Source: an uncultured Bacteroidia bacterium (lineage in GTDB: Bacteria; Bacteroidota; Bacteroidia; Bacteroidales; UBA932). Taken from it: DNA of 64,000 nt. Positions 17,720 through 27,183 of the stretch are shown piece by piece. The translations under genes were made by a program, and so were the position numbers. The stretch is from the NCBI GenBank assembly GCA_902779765.1, contig CACZCQ010000010.1, forward strand, positions 89,336-153,335, read 5' to 3'. The notes beneath the pieces were generated by a model, which was given only the letters and a program-made list of their open reading frames with translations, ran no database searches and was not told the origin of the DNA. Every line of letters starts with the position of its first letter. Position 1 is the first letter of the stretch.

Positions 17720-18823
17720 CTACCTTCTCTTCAAGGCCTTCTTCAAGGTAGGGAGTACATATTCAGTATATCTTACCATGCCGAGATCGGTGAAGTGCAC
17801 ACCGTCGACGGTAGCTTCCCCGTCCGTTCCCAGCATCCTGTCTCCCTTGATGTAGTAGATTCTCTTCTCCCCCGCCTTTTTCAGCTTTTCGTACACGGCC
17901 TTCATAGAGGCGTTGCGTGCAGCCACGTCCGCCGCCCGAACCTTATCGAACACCAGATGGGGATAGTTCGGGTTCTCTATGAATACCACCGGGACATCGG
18001 GATGGGCGTCACGTATGATCCGGAAGAACCGTTCCTCCCTCTCGTCTATAAGTTCATGCTCACAGTTAGGGACATTGTCCAGGACGAACAATGACGGATC
18101 CTTGACCTGTGCCATGAGCTCTGCAATCTCGTAATCCAGTCTCGCATTGCCGCTGAATCCAAGGTTTACGACTTCCCTGTCTAGTTCGCGGGAAATGATG
18201 TTCGTAAAGGCCATTCCGGGACGGTTGGCGCAGCCCCCCTGAAGGATGCTGGTACCGTACATGACTATCGGGGAGCCTTTTTTCGGACTGTTGATCGCAG
18301 GTCCCTCTATCACGGAGCCTTCATCGACGCCTATCTCGACCTTCTTGACGCCTTCGTAAAGGGACAGGTAGAGGATATACTCCCTCATCACCGGATCCAT
18401 CCCGTCGATGACCAGCTGGTCGTTCAACGTATCCTTCGCCGGCCTGGCACTCTTGACGAAGCGCCACATCCCGTTCACGGGATCCTGGGAATACAGGTCC
18501 AGTCCCCTTGTACCGGTATCGGTCATATGGTTCATCGTATGCAGGCCGAACGATATCCATCTCAGCCTGATGGAAGTGGAATTGGACCTGAAACGGATGG
18601 AAATCCCGGCGGAATGGTGGGCAAGGTCCCATACCGGTTTCCTGATAACACCCTCCAGGGAGGCAGGCAACCTCTCATACAAGGCGGATGTATTCTCGAT
18701 GGCTTTCCCATATACAGGGAATGCTGATGCGTCAACATAAACCGATTGCTGCTGAGCGCAAACATGGCCCGACGGTAAAACCGAAAGGGCCATGGCTAAA
18801 AGGATGATCGCTGTTTTCTTCAT
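17720..18823 (-). CDS. Secreted SGNH/GDSL-family hydrolase
   Basis: 367 residues with a signal peptide (cleavage near VCAQQQ). The N-terminal half is the SGNH-associated beta-sandwich containing the GxDLY-type motif (GLDLYSQ). The catalytic half begins near residue 185: block I GTSI (GDS variant with nucleophile Ser), the NLGFSGN oxyanion block, and C-terminal VDGVHFTDLG giving the Asp and His. Relatives are carbohydrate or lipid esterases; the substrate is unknown. Ends 7 bp from the converging serpin gene; starts 12 bp after the beta-barrel gene, so it may be co-transcribed with it. Confidence 0.85.
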   Translation of the reverse strand: MKKTAIILLAMALSVLPSGHVCAQQQSVYVDASAFPVYGKAIENTSALYERLPASLEGVIRKPVWDLAHHSAGISIRFRSNSTSIRLRWISFGLHTMNHMTDTGTRGLDLYSQDPVNGMWRFVKSARPAKDTLNDQLVIDGMDPVMREYILYLSLYEGVKKVEIGVDEGSVIEGPAINSPKKGSPIVMYGTSILQGGCANRPGMAFTNIISRELDREVVNLGFSGNARLDYEIAELMAQVKDPSLFVLDNVPNCEHELIDEREERFFRIIRDAHPDVPVVFIENPNYPHLVFDKVRAADVAARNASMKAVYEKLKKAGEKRIYYIKGDRMLGTDGEATVDGVHFTDLGMVRYTEYVLPTLKKALKRR

Positions 18824-18835
18824 TGTCTGAACAGA

Positions 18836-19321
18836 TCAGAATACATACCGGACTCCGAGTCCCAGACTGAGCAGTCCGCTGTCGCGGACCTTGCCGTCAC
18901 CGAACATCAGACGGGGACGCAGGCTCATGGACAGTTGCAGGGGAAAATCGAAGATATATTCAATGCCGACATTTCCGAGGATGCCCGCATAGACGATATT
19001 GTCGTCAAGGACCTCCGTCCTTCTGCCCCAGACAGCCACACTGGCTCCCGGACCCGCATAAAAACCCCATTGGCCGGATGCCGACCAGTCAGGATGGGCA
19101 ATCATGATGTTATAGATACCGTCGAAATGGAAAGAGTTGGTACTGAATACCTCGTCAAGGCCAAGCTCGAATTCGAGGAAGTCCGAACCGCTTCCGACAA
19201 AGTTCTCATAGCTGATGTCCAAGCCATAGTTTCCGATACGTCCTCCCAAAGCCTTAGGCTGGGCGGAAGCCACTGCCACGAATGCGAAGACAGCGGCCAG
19301 GATGGTCATAGTCTTTCTCAT
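18836..19321 (-). CDS. Small outer-membrane beta-barrel protein
   Basis: 161 residues from the ATG at 19321: signal peptide (AAVFAFVAVASAQP) followed by alternating hydrophobic strands and a terminal aromatic residue (LGVRYVF), as in 8-strand outer-membrane barrels. Function unknown. Lies 37 bp downstream of rnfA on the same strand. A longer in-frame start upstream would lose the signal peptide at the N-terminus and is not used. Confidence 0.7.
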   Translation of the reverse strand: MRKTMTILAAVFAFVAVASAQPKALGGRIGNYGLDISYENFVGSGSDFLEFELGLDEVFSTNSFHFDGIYNIMIAHPDWSASGQWGFYAGPGASVAVWGRRTEVLDDNIVYAGILGNVGIEYIFDFPLQLSMSLRPRLMFGDGKVRDSGLLSLGLGVRYVF

Positions 19322-19358
19322 GATCTGAATAATTAACCAGAAAACAGATCTGCAAAAA

Positions 19359-19961
19359 CTATACGAGACCGGAGAAACCCATGAATGCCATGGCAAGGAT
19401 TCCGCAGGTGATCAGGGCGATGGGAACACCCTTGAACTGCTTCGGCACATCATTCAACTCAAGATGCTCCCTGAGTCCGGCGAAGAGGATCAAGGCCATT
19501 CCGTAACCGATGGCCGTAGCGAATGCGTAGACCACTGACTCTCCGAGGTTCAGCATATGGGCTGCACCTCCGCCGAATGTAAACTCCTTGGTGACCACGT
19601 TCAGGGCAACGCCGAGCACAGCACAGTTGGTAGTGATCAGCGGAAGGAAGATACCCAGGGCCTGGTAAAGCGAGGGGCTGATCTTCTTGAGCACGATCTC
19701 GACGATCTGGACCAGGGTCGCGATCACGAGGATGAAGGCTATGGTCTGGAGGAACTCCAGTCCGAAGGGAATCAGCAGGAACTTGTTTATCAGGTACGTG
19801 ACAAGGGTCGCAAAGGTGATGACGAAGACCACGGCTCCGGACATGCCGGTAGCTGTCGACAACTTGCTGGAGACTCCGATGAACGGACAGGTGCCCAGGA
19901 ACTGGGCCAGCATGATGTTATTGACGAATATCGCCGAAATTATGATGAGGAAATATTCCAT
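19359..19961 (-). CDS. rnfA: Ion-translocating Rnf complex subunit RnfA
   Basis: 200-residue integral membrane protein with six predicted helices, including the FVNNIMLAQFLGTCPFIG and LITTNCAVLGVAL segments that supply the half-membrane cysteine motifs of the RnfA/NqrE family. RnfA and RnfE form the membrane core that carries electrons across the bilayer while ions are moved. NqrE would be the alternative, but the neighbouring subunits are Rnf-type (RnfB with ferredoxin domains, RnfC). Last gene of rnfBCDGEA. Confidence 0.93.
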   Translation of the reverse strand: MEYFLIIISAIFVNNIMLAQFLGTCPFIGVSSKLSTATGMSGAVVFVITFATLVTYLINKFLLIPFGLEFLQTIAFILVIATLVQIVEIVLKKISPSLYQALGIFLPLITTNCAVLGVALNVVTKEFTFGGGAAHMLNLGESVVYAFATAIGYGMALILFAGLREHLELNDVPKQFKGVPIALITCGILAMAFMGFSGLV

Positions 19962-19964
19962 GAC

Positions 19965-20555
19965 CTAGCTCTTTTTTGCGATTTTGTTGAAAAGTACCAT
20001 AAGATAACCCAGGGCGATGAAAGCGCCGGGGGCCATCACGAATACGAGGAGGCCGTCGCCGGAGATAAACTTCCAGCCGAAGGCGGACCCGCTTCCGAGG
20101 ATCTCACGCACGAGGCCGAGAACGGTAAGGCTCATTGTGAAACCGAAACCGATTCCCAGTCCGTCGAGGGCGGAATCCACGATGCCGTTCTTGCTTGCAA
20201 ATGCCTCAGCGCGTCCAAGCACGATGCAGTTCACAACGATCAGCGGTATGAACAGGCCGAGGGTCTTGTACATATCCGGGGTATAGGCCTGCATGGCGAA
20301 CTGGAGGATTGTCACGAAGGTCGCGATGACGACGATATAGACAGGGATATGAACCTTGTCAGGGACCAGGGGTGCGATGGCCGAGATCACGATATTGGAC
20401 AGCACGAGGACGAAGAGGGTGGCAAGGCCCATGCTGAGGCCGTTGATGGCCGACGTCGTCGTAGCCAGTGTCGGGCAAAGTCCGAGGAGAAGTACGAAAG
20501 TAGGATTCTCCTTGAAGAAGCCTTTGGTGAAGATATTCAGTTTTCTCTTGCTCAT
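19965..20555 (-). CDS. rnfE: Rnf complex subunit RnfE
   Basis: 196 residues, six predicted membrane helices, homologous in plan to RnfA: ENPTFVLLLGLCPTLATTTS near the N-terminus and LIVVNCIVLGRAEAFAS in the middle hold the paired cysteine motifs. Family members (RnfE/NqrD) pair with RnfA in the membrane. Separated from rnfG by 3 bp and from rnfA by 3 bp, so the operon is tightly packed. Confidence 0.93.
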   Translation of the reverse strand: MSKRKLNIFTKGFFKENPTFVLLLGLCPTLATTTSAINGLSMGLATLFVLVLSNIVISAIAPLVPDKVHIPVYIVVIATFVTILQFAMQAYTPDMYKTLGLFIPLIVVNCIVLGRAEAFASKNGIVDSALDGLGIGFGFTMSLTVLGLVREILGSGSAFGWKFISGDGLLVFVMAPGAFIALGYLMVLFNKIAKKS

Positions 20556-20558
20556 AGC

Positions 20559-21122
20559 CTATTCTCCTTTAATGGTCTTGAAAGCCTCGACGGCATTCTT
20601 GACTGCGAGGGAATATGCCCTCGAAGTGATGGTCGAAGCTGTGATTGCATCCACGTCCCCGCCGTCCTTCTTGACTGAAAGGATCTTCTGGGACGGATCG
20701 AATCCCTTGAACTGTGAGTAGAAGTGTTCGTCAGAAGTACACTTGGCTCCGAGTCCGGGGGTTTCGGTATGTGAGAGAACGGAAGTGTTGTACACGTTGC
20801 CGTCAGGAGTTATCCCGACCATCAGGGTCAGAGGACCTCCGAATCCGACGGTAGTGGACTTGATGGCATATGCGACCACTTCATCTCCGTTGCTGCTGAC
20901 GTAATATTCAGAAGGCTGTCCGCCGACCTTTACTTCCCTGGCATCGGAGATATCGCCGCCGTCAGGAAGGACAGCCCCGATAGAGGCTTTGAGGATATCG
21001 GCATTAGCCTTGTCTATGGGTGCCTTGGTCAAAGCGTACATGCAGCCCAGGAGTGCGGAACACACCAGGCAGACAGCCGTAAGACACAGGACCATGTTGG
21101 TCAAATTGGATTTAGCTGCCAT
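20559..21122 (-). CDS. rnfG: Rnf complex subunit RnfG (covalent FMN protein)
   Basis: 187 residues: one N-terminal membrane helix then a periplasmic FMN-binding domain. The flavinylation motif lies near the C-terminus, DAITASTITSRA, with the threonine that would carry FMN in a phosphoester bond. The middle segment VGFGGPLTLMVGI and the HTETPGLGAK motif are diagnostic. A flavin transferase (ApbE) would be needed and is not in this window. Confidence 0.93.
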   Translation of the reverse strand: MAAKSNLTNMVLCLTAVCLVCSALLGCMYALTKAPIDKANADILKASIGAVLPDGGDISDAREVKVGGQPSEYYVSSNGDEVVAYAIKSTTVGFGGPLTLMVGITPDGNVYNTSVLSHTETPGLGAKCTSDEHFYSQFKGFDPSQKILSVKKDGGDVDAITASTITSRAYSLAVKNAVEAFKTIKGE

Positions 21123-21125
21123 AAT

Positions 21126-22109
21126 CTATGCCCTCCCGTATTTTTTCTGATGGAACCAGTTGTTGAGAAGAGGAACCGTCGAGTTCATAATGAGGATCGC
21201 GAAGCTCATTCCTTCGGGATAGGATCCGAAGTACCTGATCATCAATGTTATGAAACCGATCCCTATACCGAATATGATACCGCCCTTCGTAGTCATCGGA
21301 GAGGTCACGTAGTCGGTCGCCATGAAGCAGGAACCGAGGAGCAGACCACCGGTGAGGAGATTGAAGAGAGGATCTGTGAACTGGGCGGGATTGGCCAGCC
21401 AGAAGATGCAGGATACCGCCGCCACGGTGCCGAGGATCGAAAGGGTGATCCAAGGCTTGATGACCTTGCGGGCGACGAGGTAGATGAAGCCCACAAGTAT
21501 CGCTATCGCACATGCCTCTCCGGCAGAACCGCCGATATTGGCGAACAGCATCTGGGAATATGAGTACCCGTGCTGGGCCATGAGTTCCGGTACCGAGGCT
21601 CCCTGCATCAGGCCTTCCTTGATGACACCCAGGGGGGTGGCGCCGGTTATGGCGTCAACTCCGAACAGTCCCTGGGGGATTTCCCAACGGGTCATATATG
21701 TCGGGAAGGAAATGAGCAGGAATACTCGTCCGACGAGAGCCGGGTTGAAAAGATTCTGTCCGAGACCTCCGAAAGTCATCTTCGCCACACCTATGGCGAC
21801 GATGGCTCCGATGAACACGACCCACCACGGGGTGGTCGTGGGAAGGTTCAGGGCCAGCAGGATACCAGTAACGATTGCCGACCAGTCCCCTGTCGTAGAA
21901 GCCTTCTTGAGGCAATATCTCGTGATGAGGTATTCAACAAGCACGCAGGAAAGTACGCTGACTGCCAGTACCAGGAGTTCCTTCCATCCGTAGAATACCA
22001 CGGAAACGACAACCGCAGGCAGCAAGGCAATAACGACATCACGCATCAGGACCTTGGTCGTGGTCTTGGAATGCAGGTGCGGATTAGGTGAAACCAATAT
22101 CTTATCCAT
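21126..22109 (-). CDS. rnfD: Rnf complex subunit RnfD
   Basis: 327-residue membrane protein of the RnfD/NqrB family. The covalent FMN threonine motif is seen in VDAITGATPLG. The start (SPNPHLHSKTTTKVLMRDVVIALLP) and the late segment GSCFMATDYVTSPMTTKG are characteristic. Forms the membrane part with RnfA, E and G. Gaps to the neighbouring genes are 3 bp each. Confidence 0.94.
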   Translation of the reverse strand: MDKILVSPNPHLHSKTTTKVLMRDVVIALLPAVVVSVVFYGWKELLVLAVSVLSCVLVEYLITRYCLKKASTTGDWSAIVTGILLALNLPTTTPWWVVFIGAIVAIGVAKMTFGGLGQNLFNPALVGRVFLLISFPTYMTRWEIPQGLFGVDAITGATPLGVIKEGLMQGASVPELMAQHGYSYSQMLFANIGGSAGEACAIAILVGFIYLVARKVIKPWITLSILGTVAAVSCIFWLANPAQFTDPLFNLLTGGLLLGSCFMATDYVTSPMTTKGGIIFGIGIGFITLMIRYFGSYPEGMSFAILIMNSTVPLLNNWFHQKKYGRA

Positions 22110-22112
22110 ACG

Positions 22113-23510
22113 CTATTCAGTTTTCGGTTTTGCGGCCTCCGCAGCTGCCTTGGCAGCGGCGGCGCGGGCCTTCATTATTCCCATGACCTGGCCTCTGGCC
22201 TGGCTTATGACATCCAGGAGCGGGATCCCTGCAGGGCAGGAATACAGGCAGCATCCGCACATGATGCAATCCTGGACGGCATTCTCTTCGAGAGCATCTG
22301 TGTTGCCGGCTTTGGCAAGCCGGTTGAGCAGGAACGGTTCCAGGCCCATCGGGCAGGCATCAGCGCATTTGCCGCAACGGATGCAATTGCTCTCGGGCAT
22401 CCTCTTGGTCTGCTCCCTGGTAAGGAACAGGAGACCTCCGGTACCCTTCATGGTGGCAGCCTCGAGGTTAGCGATGGACTTGCCCATCATGGGACCGCCG
22501 CTGATTACCTTGGCAGCATCTTCAGGAACTCCGCCGAGGAAGTCGATGATATAGTTGATCGGAGTACCTACCCTCACAAGGAGGTTCGCCTGACGTGGGA
22601 AGCATTCTCCGGTGACAGTCACCGAATTATCCACCAGGGGCTTGTTCTTCTGGACAGCCTCATAGACAGCAAGGGCTGTGCAGACATTGTCCACCACGGC
22701 CCCGACATCGATCGGAAGACCGCCGGACTTGACCTGACGGTGCATAACTGCGTCGATCAGCTGCTTCTCGCCGCCCTCCGGATACTTTTTCATCAGGGAC
22801 ATGACCTCGATTCCGGCATAGTCGGTGGACTTAGCCTTCATCTCGGCTACGACCTTTTCGATATGGTCGATGGCCTCAGGCTTGTTGTCTTCGATAGCGA
22901 TGGTCGCCTTGTCGACTCCAAGGGCTTTCTTGATGATGGCGGTACCGACAACCACCTGTTCTCCTTTTTCCAGCAGGGTGCGGAAATCGGACGTAAGATA
23001 AGGCTCACATTCGCAGCCGTTGATTATCAGCATCTCGCAAGTCTTTCCAGGAGGAGGGCTGAGCTTTACGTGGGTCGGGAAGGTTGCACCTCCGAGTCCG
23101 ACTACACCGCCGAGCTTGATCTTCTCGATTATGGCTTTGGGATCCTGCGGTATTTCCGTGATGAGGGTGTCGGTCCTGTCTATGCCTTCCATCCACTCGT
23201 CTCCCTCGACTGCGATTTCAACGACCATCTGGTTGTTTCCGGAAAGATCCTTGCGGGGACCGATCGACTTGACCGTACCGGAGACGGATGAATGGATGTA
23301 TGCCGACATGAATCCGCCCGGCTCGGCTATCACCTGGCCCGCCTTGACCTTGTCACCCACGGCGACCACCGGCTTGGCCGGAGCCCCGATATGCTGTGCG
23401 ACGGCGATGTACACGGTAGGAGGAGTCGGCAGGACTTCTATCTTGCAGTCGCGCGAGATCTTGGCGTCGTTCGGATGGACGCCTCCGATAGAGAATGTTC
23501 TTCTAGCCAT
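22113..23510 (-). CDS. rnfC: Rnf complex subunit RnfC (NADH-side Fe-S/flavin subunit)
   Basis: 465 residues. RnfC is the peripheral cytoplasmic subunit that exchanges electrons with NAD(H). The GGVVGLGGATFPTHVKL nucleotide/FMN-binding segment is near residue 130; two 4Fe-4S motifs lie at the C-terminus (CIRCGKCADACP and CIMCGCCLYSCP). The tail is short and Ala/Lys-rich, lacking the long extension of some proteobacterial RnfC. Its start overlaps the rnfB stop by 8 bp. Confidence 0.95.
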   Translation of the reverse strand: MARRTFSIGGVHPNDAKISRDCKIEVLPTPPTVYIAVAQHIGAPAKPVVAVGDKVKAGQVIAEPGGFMSAYIHSSVSGTVKSIGPRKDLSGNNQMVVEIAVEGDEWMEGIDRTDTLITEIPQDPKAIIEKIKLGGVVGLGGATFPTHVKLSPPPGKTCEMLIINGCECEPYLTSDFRTLLEKGEQVVVGTAIIKKALGVDKATIAIEDNKPEAIDHIEKVVAEMKAKSTDYAGIEVMSLMKKYPEGGEKQLIDAVMHRQVKSGGLPIDVGAVVDNVCTALAVYEAVQKNKPLVDNSVTVTGECFPRQANLLVRVGTPINYIIDFLGGVPEDAAKVISGGPMMGKSIANLEAATMKGTGGLLFLTREQTKRMPESNCIRCGKCADACPMGLEPFLLNRLAKAGNTDALEENAVQDCIMCGCCLYSCPAGIPLLDVISQARGQVMGIMKARAAAAKAAAEAAKPKTE

Positions 23511-24432
23511 TGTTTTCCTCCTTCTTTATTTCATTGGCGGCCGCGGCAGCGGCTTCGCGGGCTTTCTTCTGACGCTCCTGCACCCTTGCCTTCACCGCCT
23601 CCTTGTCGAGCGGTTTGGGGAAGTTGACACCATGGATCGCCCCGGTAGGACACATGGCCTCGCATTCACGGCAAAGCTTGCACTTTTCGGGATCGATATA
23701 GGCCACGTTATTGTCCAGGACGATGGCTCCGTGGGTACAGGTCTTGACACATATCCCGCAACCGATGCAAGCAGCGGCGCAAGCTTTCTTGACAGAGGGT
23801 CCCTTGTCCTTGTTGACGCAGGACACGAATTCCCTCATGCCCCTGGGTCCTTTCTTCCTCAACTCGATAATACCCTTCGGACAAGCCTTCGTACAGGCAC
23901 CGCAGGCAGTACATTTGTTCTCGTCCACGACAGGGAGACCCGTCTCGGGATCCATCGAAAGGGCACCGAACTTACAGGCTTCCACACAGTCGCCGCAACC
24001 GAGGCAGCCGAAAGCGCAACCGGTGTCGCCCGAGTAAAGGGAAGCCTTCACCTTGCAGGAAACGGAACCGTCGTACTCATTGACCTTGGGCCTGTTCGCA
24101 CAGGAACCGTTGCAGCGCACCACGGCCACCATCGGGGCCTTCTCCTGGATCTCATATCCAAGGATATCGGCGACTGCCTTCATTGTCTCATTGCCACCTA
24201 CCGGACAGAAATGGTTGTCCAGGTTCGGGGCCTTCACAGCCGACTCGGCGAATGCATGGCATCCGGCAAAGCCGCACCCTCCGCAATTAGCCCCGGGCAT
24301 GGCCTTTTCGACCAGCTCGATGCGAGGATCCTCGACCACCTTGAAACGCTGCGCGACAAGGTAGAGGGTCAACGCAAGCAGCAGGCCTAGTCCTGAGATG
24401 ATTGCGATGGTCCAGATAATAGTTGTTGTCAT
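23503..24432 (-). CDS. rnfB: Rnf complex subunit RnfB (polyferredoxin)
   Basis: 309 residues: an N-terminal membrane helix, the RnfB Fe-S domain (ANCGGCGFAGCHAFAE), then a series of ferredoxin-type clusters (CLGCGDCVEACKFG, CTACGACTKACPKG, CIGCGICVKTCTHG, CKLCRECEAMCPTG). Takes electrons from reduced ferredoxin. More clusters than the single-ferredoxin gammaproteobacterial RnfB, as usual for anaerobe-type Rnf. First of the six rnf genes, 15 bp downstream of the RseC-like gene. Confidence 0.95.
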   Translation of the reverse strand: MTTTIIWTIAIISGLGLLLALTLYLVAQRFKVVEDPRIELVEKAMPGANCGGCGFAGCHAFAESAVKAPNLDNHFCPVGGNETMKAVADILGYEIQEKAPMVAVVRCNGSCANRPKVNEYDGSVSCKVKASLYSGDTGCAFGCLGCGDCVEACKFGALSMDPETGLPVVDENKCTACGACTKACPKGIIELRKKGPRGMREFVSCVNKDKGPSVKKACAAACIGCGICVKTCTHGAIVLDNNVAYIDPEKCKLCRECEAMCPTGAIHGVNFPKPLDKEAVKARVQERQKKAREAAAAAANEIKKEENNG

Positions 24433-24447
24433 AAAAATTGTTTGGAT

Positions 24448-24861
24448 TTATCTCCTGATAAAAAACTCATATCCCTCCGCGAGTCGGTCCTTGAAGAGAT
24501 ACAGTATAAGATAGTACAAAGCGACGCCCAGGATCGAAATGACACCGGCAGCAAGTTCACCCAGCCCTATCAAAGACAAAGATAATATTAAAATCAGTAA
24601 AAACATCACGGGCAGCACATAAGAAAGCAGAACTGCCTTAAGTCCGGTCTTCGGGGCCAGGCATACCTCGACTTCCTGTCCGGAAACATATTCCATCCCG
24701 GCCGGGGCAGGTACTTCGACGATCTTCTTACGGGATTCCGACATGCCGCATAGACCGGCGGCATGACAGGCTGCACAGGCAGATTCCGAGACGATCTCCA
24801 CACTGACCTTCTTGCTGTCCGCGGAGACCACTCTGCCTTTATGGGAAATCAGTTCGGCCAT
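24448..24861 (-). CDS. RseC/MucC-like protein (SoxR-reducing system family)
   Basis: 137 residues. A short N-terminal beta domain has four cysteines (CAACHAAGLCG) fitting a small Fe-S or zinc site, followed by two membrane helices (about 75-120) and a short tail. The family includes RseC of the Rsx/Rnf-linked SoxR-reducing system; immediate position upstream of rnfB supports a link with Rnf. The ATG at 24861 overlaps the DUF3108 stop (TGATG); a TTG one codon earlier is also in frame. Confidence 0.85.
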   Translation of the reverse strand: MAELISHKGRVVSADSKKVSVEIVSESACAACHAAGLCGMSESRKKIVEVPAPAGMEYVSGQEVEVCLAPKTGLKAVLLSYVLPVMFLLILILSLSLIGLGELAAGVISILGVALYYLILYLFKDRLAEGYEFFIRR

Positions 24862-25697
24862 CAATCGACGACGCAGGACATCTGGTGCCTCAGGCCGGTG
24901 TAACTGTTCAGGCGGCCACGGACCTGACCTATCTTGAGGGGGGCGATGAAGAATACCGGAATCTTGTTTTCATCGTCCGAAAACCAGGCGTAAAGGGAGC
25001 TGTCCCCTTCGAAAGACTCGCCCTTGGGAACCTCGAAGCCGAACTTCAGGCACCTCATGGTCTTCCCGGAAATCTTCCGGTTCTCCTTGCCTAGATAAAC
25101 GAAATGGATGTTGTGGACATGATGGTCGCAGGCATAGGACATGGGATAACGTCCGCCTTCCTTGAGCTTGGACACATCCATGTTGCGGATCATGAAGAAC
25201 AGCATAGCCACATCGTACGTACAGGCGTCCTTGGGAAGGGTGACATTGAATTCACCTCTCTTGGAACTGTTGATCTGCGCATCGATATGGTCAGACTTGT
25301 ATGCGTACAGGTTCTTACACCAATAGTTTCCCTCGACGCAGTCGCGGGTGAACTTCAAGGGCTTGAAATCTCCGGTCGTGAACCAGCAGTCGAAGTCCTC
25401 CTTGAGCTTGAATACCTTTTCGTATGTCTTCTGGATGTTGCCTCTCAGGGAGCCGTGATAACAACTCCTGCCATTCAGGACAGTGGAATCCAACTTGAGG
25501 GTAGCCTGGGCGACATCAGCATTGATCAGGCCCCATTTGTAATGGACCGTATATACCAGTTTTTCCCCACCCTTGAAAGCGATCTTGTCCTTGCTCAGGT
25601 CCAGTGGCAGGCATTTGCTGCCGTCACCGGCCATAAGCGACAGACTGGCTGCCAGGAACATCGCAGCGACAGTAAGGCAAAGTCTTGTAGGTTTCAT
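24861..25697 (-). CDS. Secreted DUF3108 protein
   Basis: 278 residues with a signal peptide (LSLMAG) and a beta-rich DUF3108 domain (GEKLVYTVHYKWGLINADVAQATL near the start, GQVRGRLNSYTGLR at the end). Family function is not settled. Overlaps dnaB by one base upstream and rseC by one base downstream, both TGATG, so it sits in a coupled gene string. Confidence 0.8.
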   Translation of the reverse strand: MKPTRLCLTVAAMFLAASLSLMAGDGSKCLPLDLSKDKIAFKGGEKLVYTVHYKWGLINADVAQATLKLDSTVLNGRSCYHGSLRGNIQKTYEKVFKLKEDFDCWFTTGDFKPLKFTRDCVEGNYWCKNLYAYKSDHIDAQINSSKRGEFNVTLPKDACTYDVAMLFFMIRNMDVSKLKEGGRYPMSYACDHHVHNIHFVYLGKENRKISGKTMRCLKFGFEVPKGESFEGDSSLYAWFSDDENKIPVFFIAPLKIGQVRGRLNSYTGLRHQMSCVVD

Positions 25698-27169
25698 CAG
25701 AAATCAGGATTATTGTCAAACTCACTGTTCATTGCAGATTCCGTGCCCATCGATTCCGCCCTGGCGGCGAGGGAGTCCCCCGGCTCGACGAATTTGACCT
25801 GCTCCGCCTTGAACAGCATGTCAAGATCCCTGACTTCGCCGTTACGATGCTTGGCGATGATGATCTGTGTCGTTTCCTTCCCATCCGGGGACTCACCCAG
25901 TCCAAGATAGTCCGGACGATGGATGAATATGACCATGTCGGCATCCTGCTCGATCGCACCGGATTCACGCAGGTCGGAAAGCTGGGGCTTGCCCGTTCCA
26001 CCGGTCCTCTGGACGGCGTTCCTGGACAACTGGGAAAGGGCTATGATCGGAATGTTCAACTCCTTTGCCGTAGCCTTGAGGGTCCTGGAGATCGCCGCCA
26101 CCTCCTGCTCACGCAGGCCACGCAGTTCGACAGGTCCCTGCATAAGCTGCAGATAGTCAACTATCACCAGCCTGACTCCCTTGGTATTGACGAGTCTCTT
26201 GACCTTGGTACGGAACTCCATGAGCGGGATACTCGGAGTATCATCGATATACAGAGGAGCCTTGGAAAGCGCTGCCAGCCTGGTCTCCAACTGCTGCCAG
26301 TCCCACGGGTCGAGTTTGGCACCACCCTTGAGCTTGTCAGCGGAAAGGCCGGACTCCGTGGTCATGAGCCTCATGACAAGCTGGAGCGCAGACATCTCGA
26401 GTGAGAATACGGCCACGGGCATATGAGAGTCCACGGCGGCATTCCTTGCAAGGTTGAGTGCGAAGGCGGTCTTTCCGACAGACGGCCGTGCGGCAAGGAT
26501 GATAAGGTCCGAATTCTGCCAGCCCCTGGTAACCCTGTCCAGTGAAGGGAATCCGGACGGAACCCCGCTGAAACCACCTTTTTCCTGGTTCCTCTCAACC
26601 GCCTTCATGGCTTCGTTGATGATGGAACTGATCTCCTGGACATCCTTCTTCAGATTGTCCTGGATGGCATTGTAGAGTTTGGACTGTGCCTCGTCGATCA
26701 GCTTGTCGACATTGATCGAGTCATCGTATGAATCCTTGAGGATCTCATAGGAAGCCTTGATCAGATCCCTCTGGATGCTTTTCTGCTTCAGTATCTTGAC
26801 ATAGTATTCAAGATGGGCGGCGGCGCCGACCTTCTCCGACAGTCCGACGATTGCGACCGGGCCACCGACAGCCTCAAGGTTCCCCTGCTCCCTGAGCTTG
26901 GTGCTGACCGTCACGATATCCACGGAAGTATGTTCGGTGACCAGGGAGGACATGGCCTCGTAGATCATCCTGTGGCGGGGATCGTAGAAACAAGACGGGG
27001 ACAACTCCTCAATCGCCGTGTCGACGGATGAGGGTTCTATGAGCATGGCACCGAGGACAGCCTCTTCGACATCAAGAGCTTGAGGCGGTTTGTTTCCCAT
27101 CTCAAGCCCGAGTGTGTCCAGATTGACTGCCTGGGCCCTTTTCCTTGTGGATTTAGGGTTATCAGGCAT
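25697..27169 (-). CDS. dnaB: Replicative DNA helicase DnaB
   Basis: 490 residues. Hexameric helicase of the replication fork. The N-terminal primase-interacting domain (PQALDVEEAVLGAML) is followed by the RecA-like core: Walker A ARPSVGKTAFALN, Walker B-like LVIVDYLQLM, and the IALSQLSRNAVQR and RESGAIEQDADMV motifs. Tail is Asn/Glu-rich. No intein. The stop overlaps the next start (TGATG). Confidence 0.96.
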   Translation of the reverse strand: MPDNPKSTRKRAQAVNLDTLGLEMGNKPPQALDVEEAVLGAMLIEPSSVDTAIEELSPSCFYDPRHRMIYEAMSSLVTEHTSVDIVTVSTKLREQGNLEAVGGPVAIVGLSEKVGAAAHLEYYVKILKQKSIQRDLIKASYEILKDSYDDSINVDKLIDEAQSKLYNAIQDNLKKDVQEISSIINEAMKAVERNQEKGGFSGVPSGFPSLDRVTRGWQNSDLIILAARPSVGKTAFALNLARNAAVDSHMPVAVFSLEMSALQLVMRLMTTESGLSADKLKGGAKLDPWDWQQLETRLAALSKAPLYIDDTPSIPLMEFRTKVKRLVNTKGVRLVIVDYLQLMQGPVELRGLREQEVAAISRTLKATAKELNIPIIALSQLSRNAVQRTGGTGKPQLSDLRESGAIEQDADMVIFIHRPDYLGLGESPDGKETTQIIIAKHRNGEVRDLDMLFKAEQVKFVEPGDSLAARAESMGTESAMNSEFDNNPDF

Positions 27170-27183
27170 ATTGTGGTTGAAGT

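Noticed and set aside
19359-24432. Nqr instead of Rnf
   Set aside because: The ferredoxin-rich RnfB, an RnfC with two 4Fe-4S motifs and the BCDGEA order fit Rnf; no NqrF or NqrA is present.
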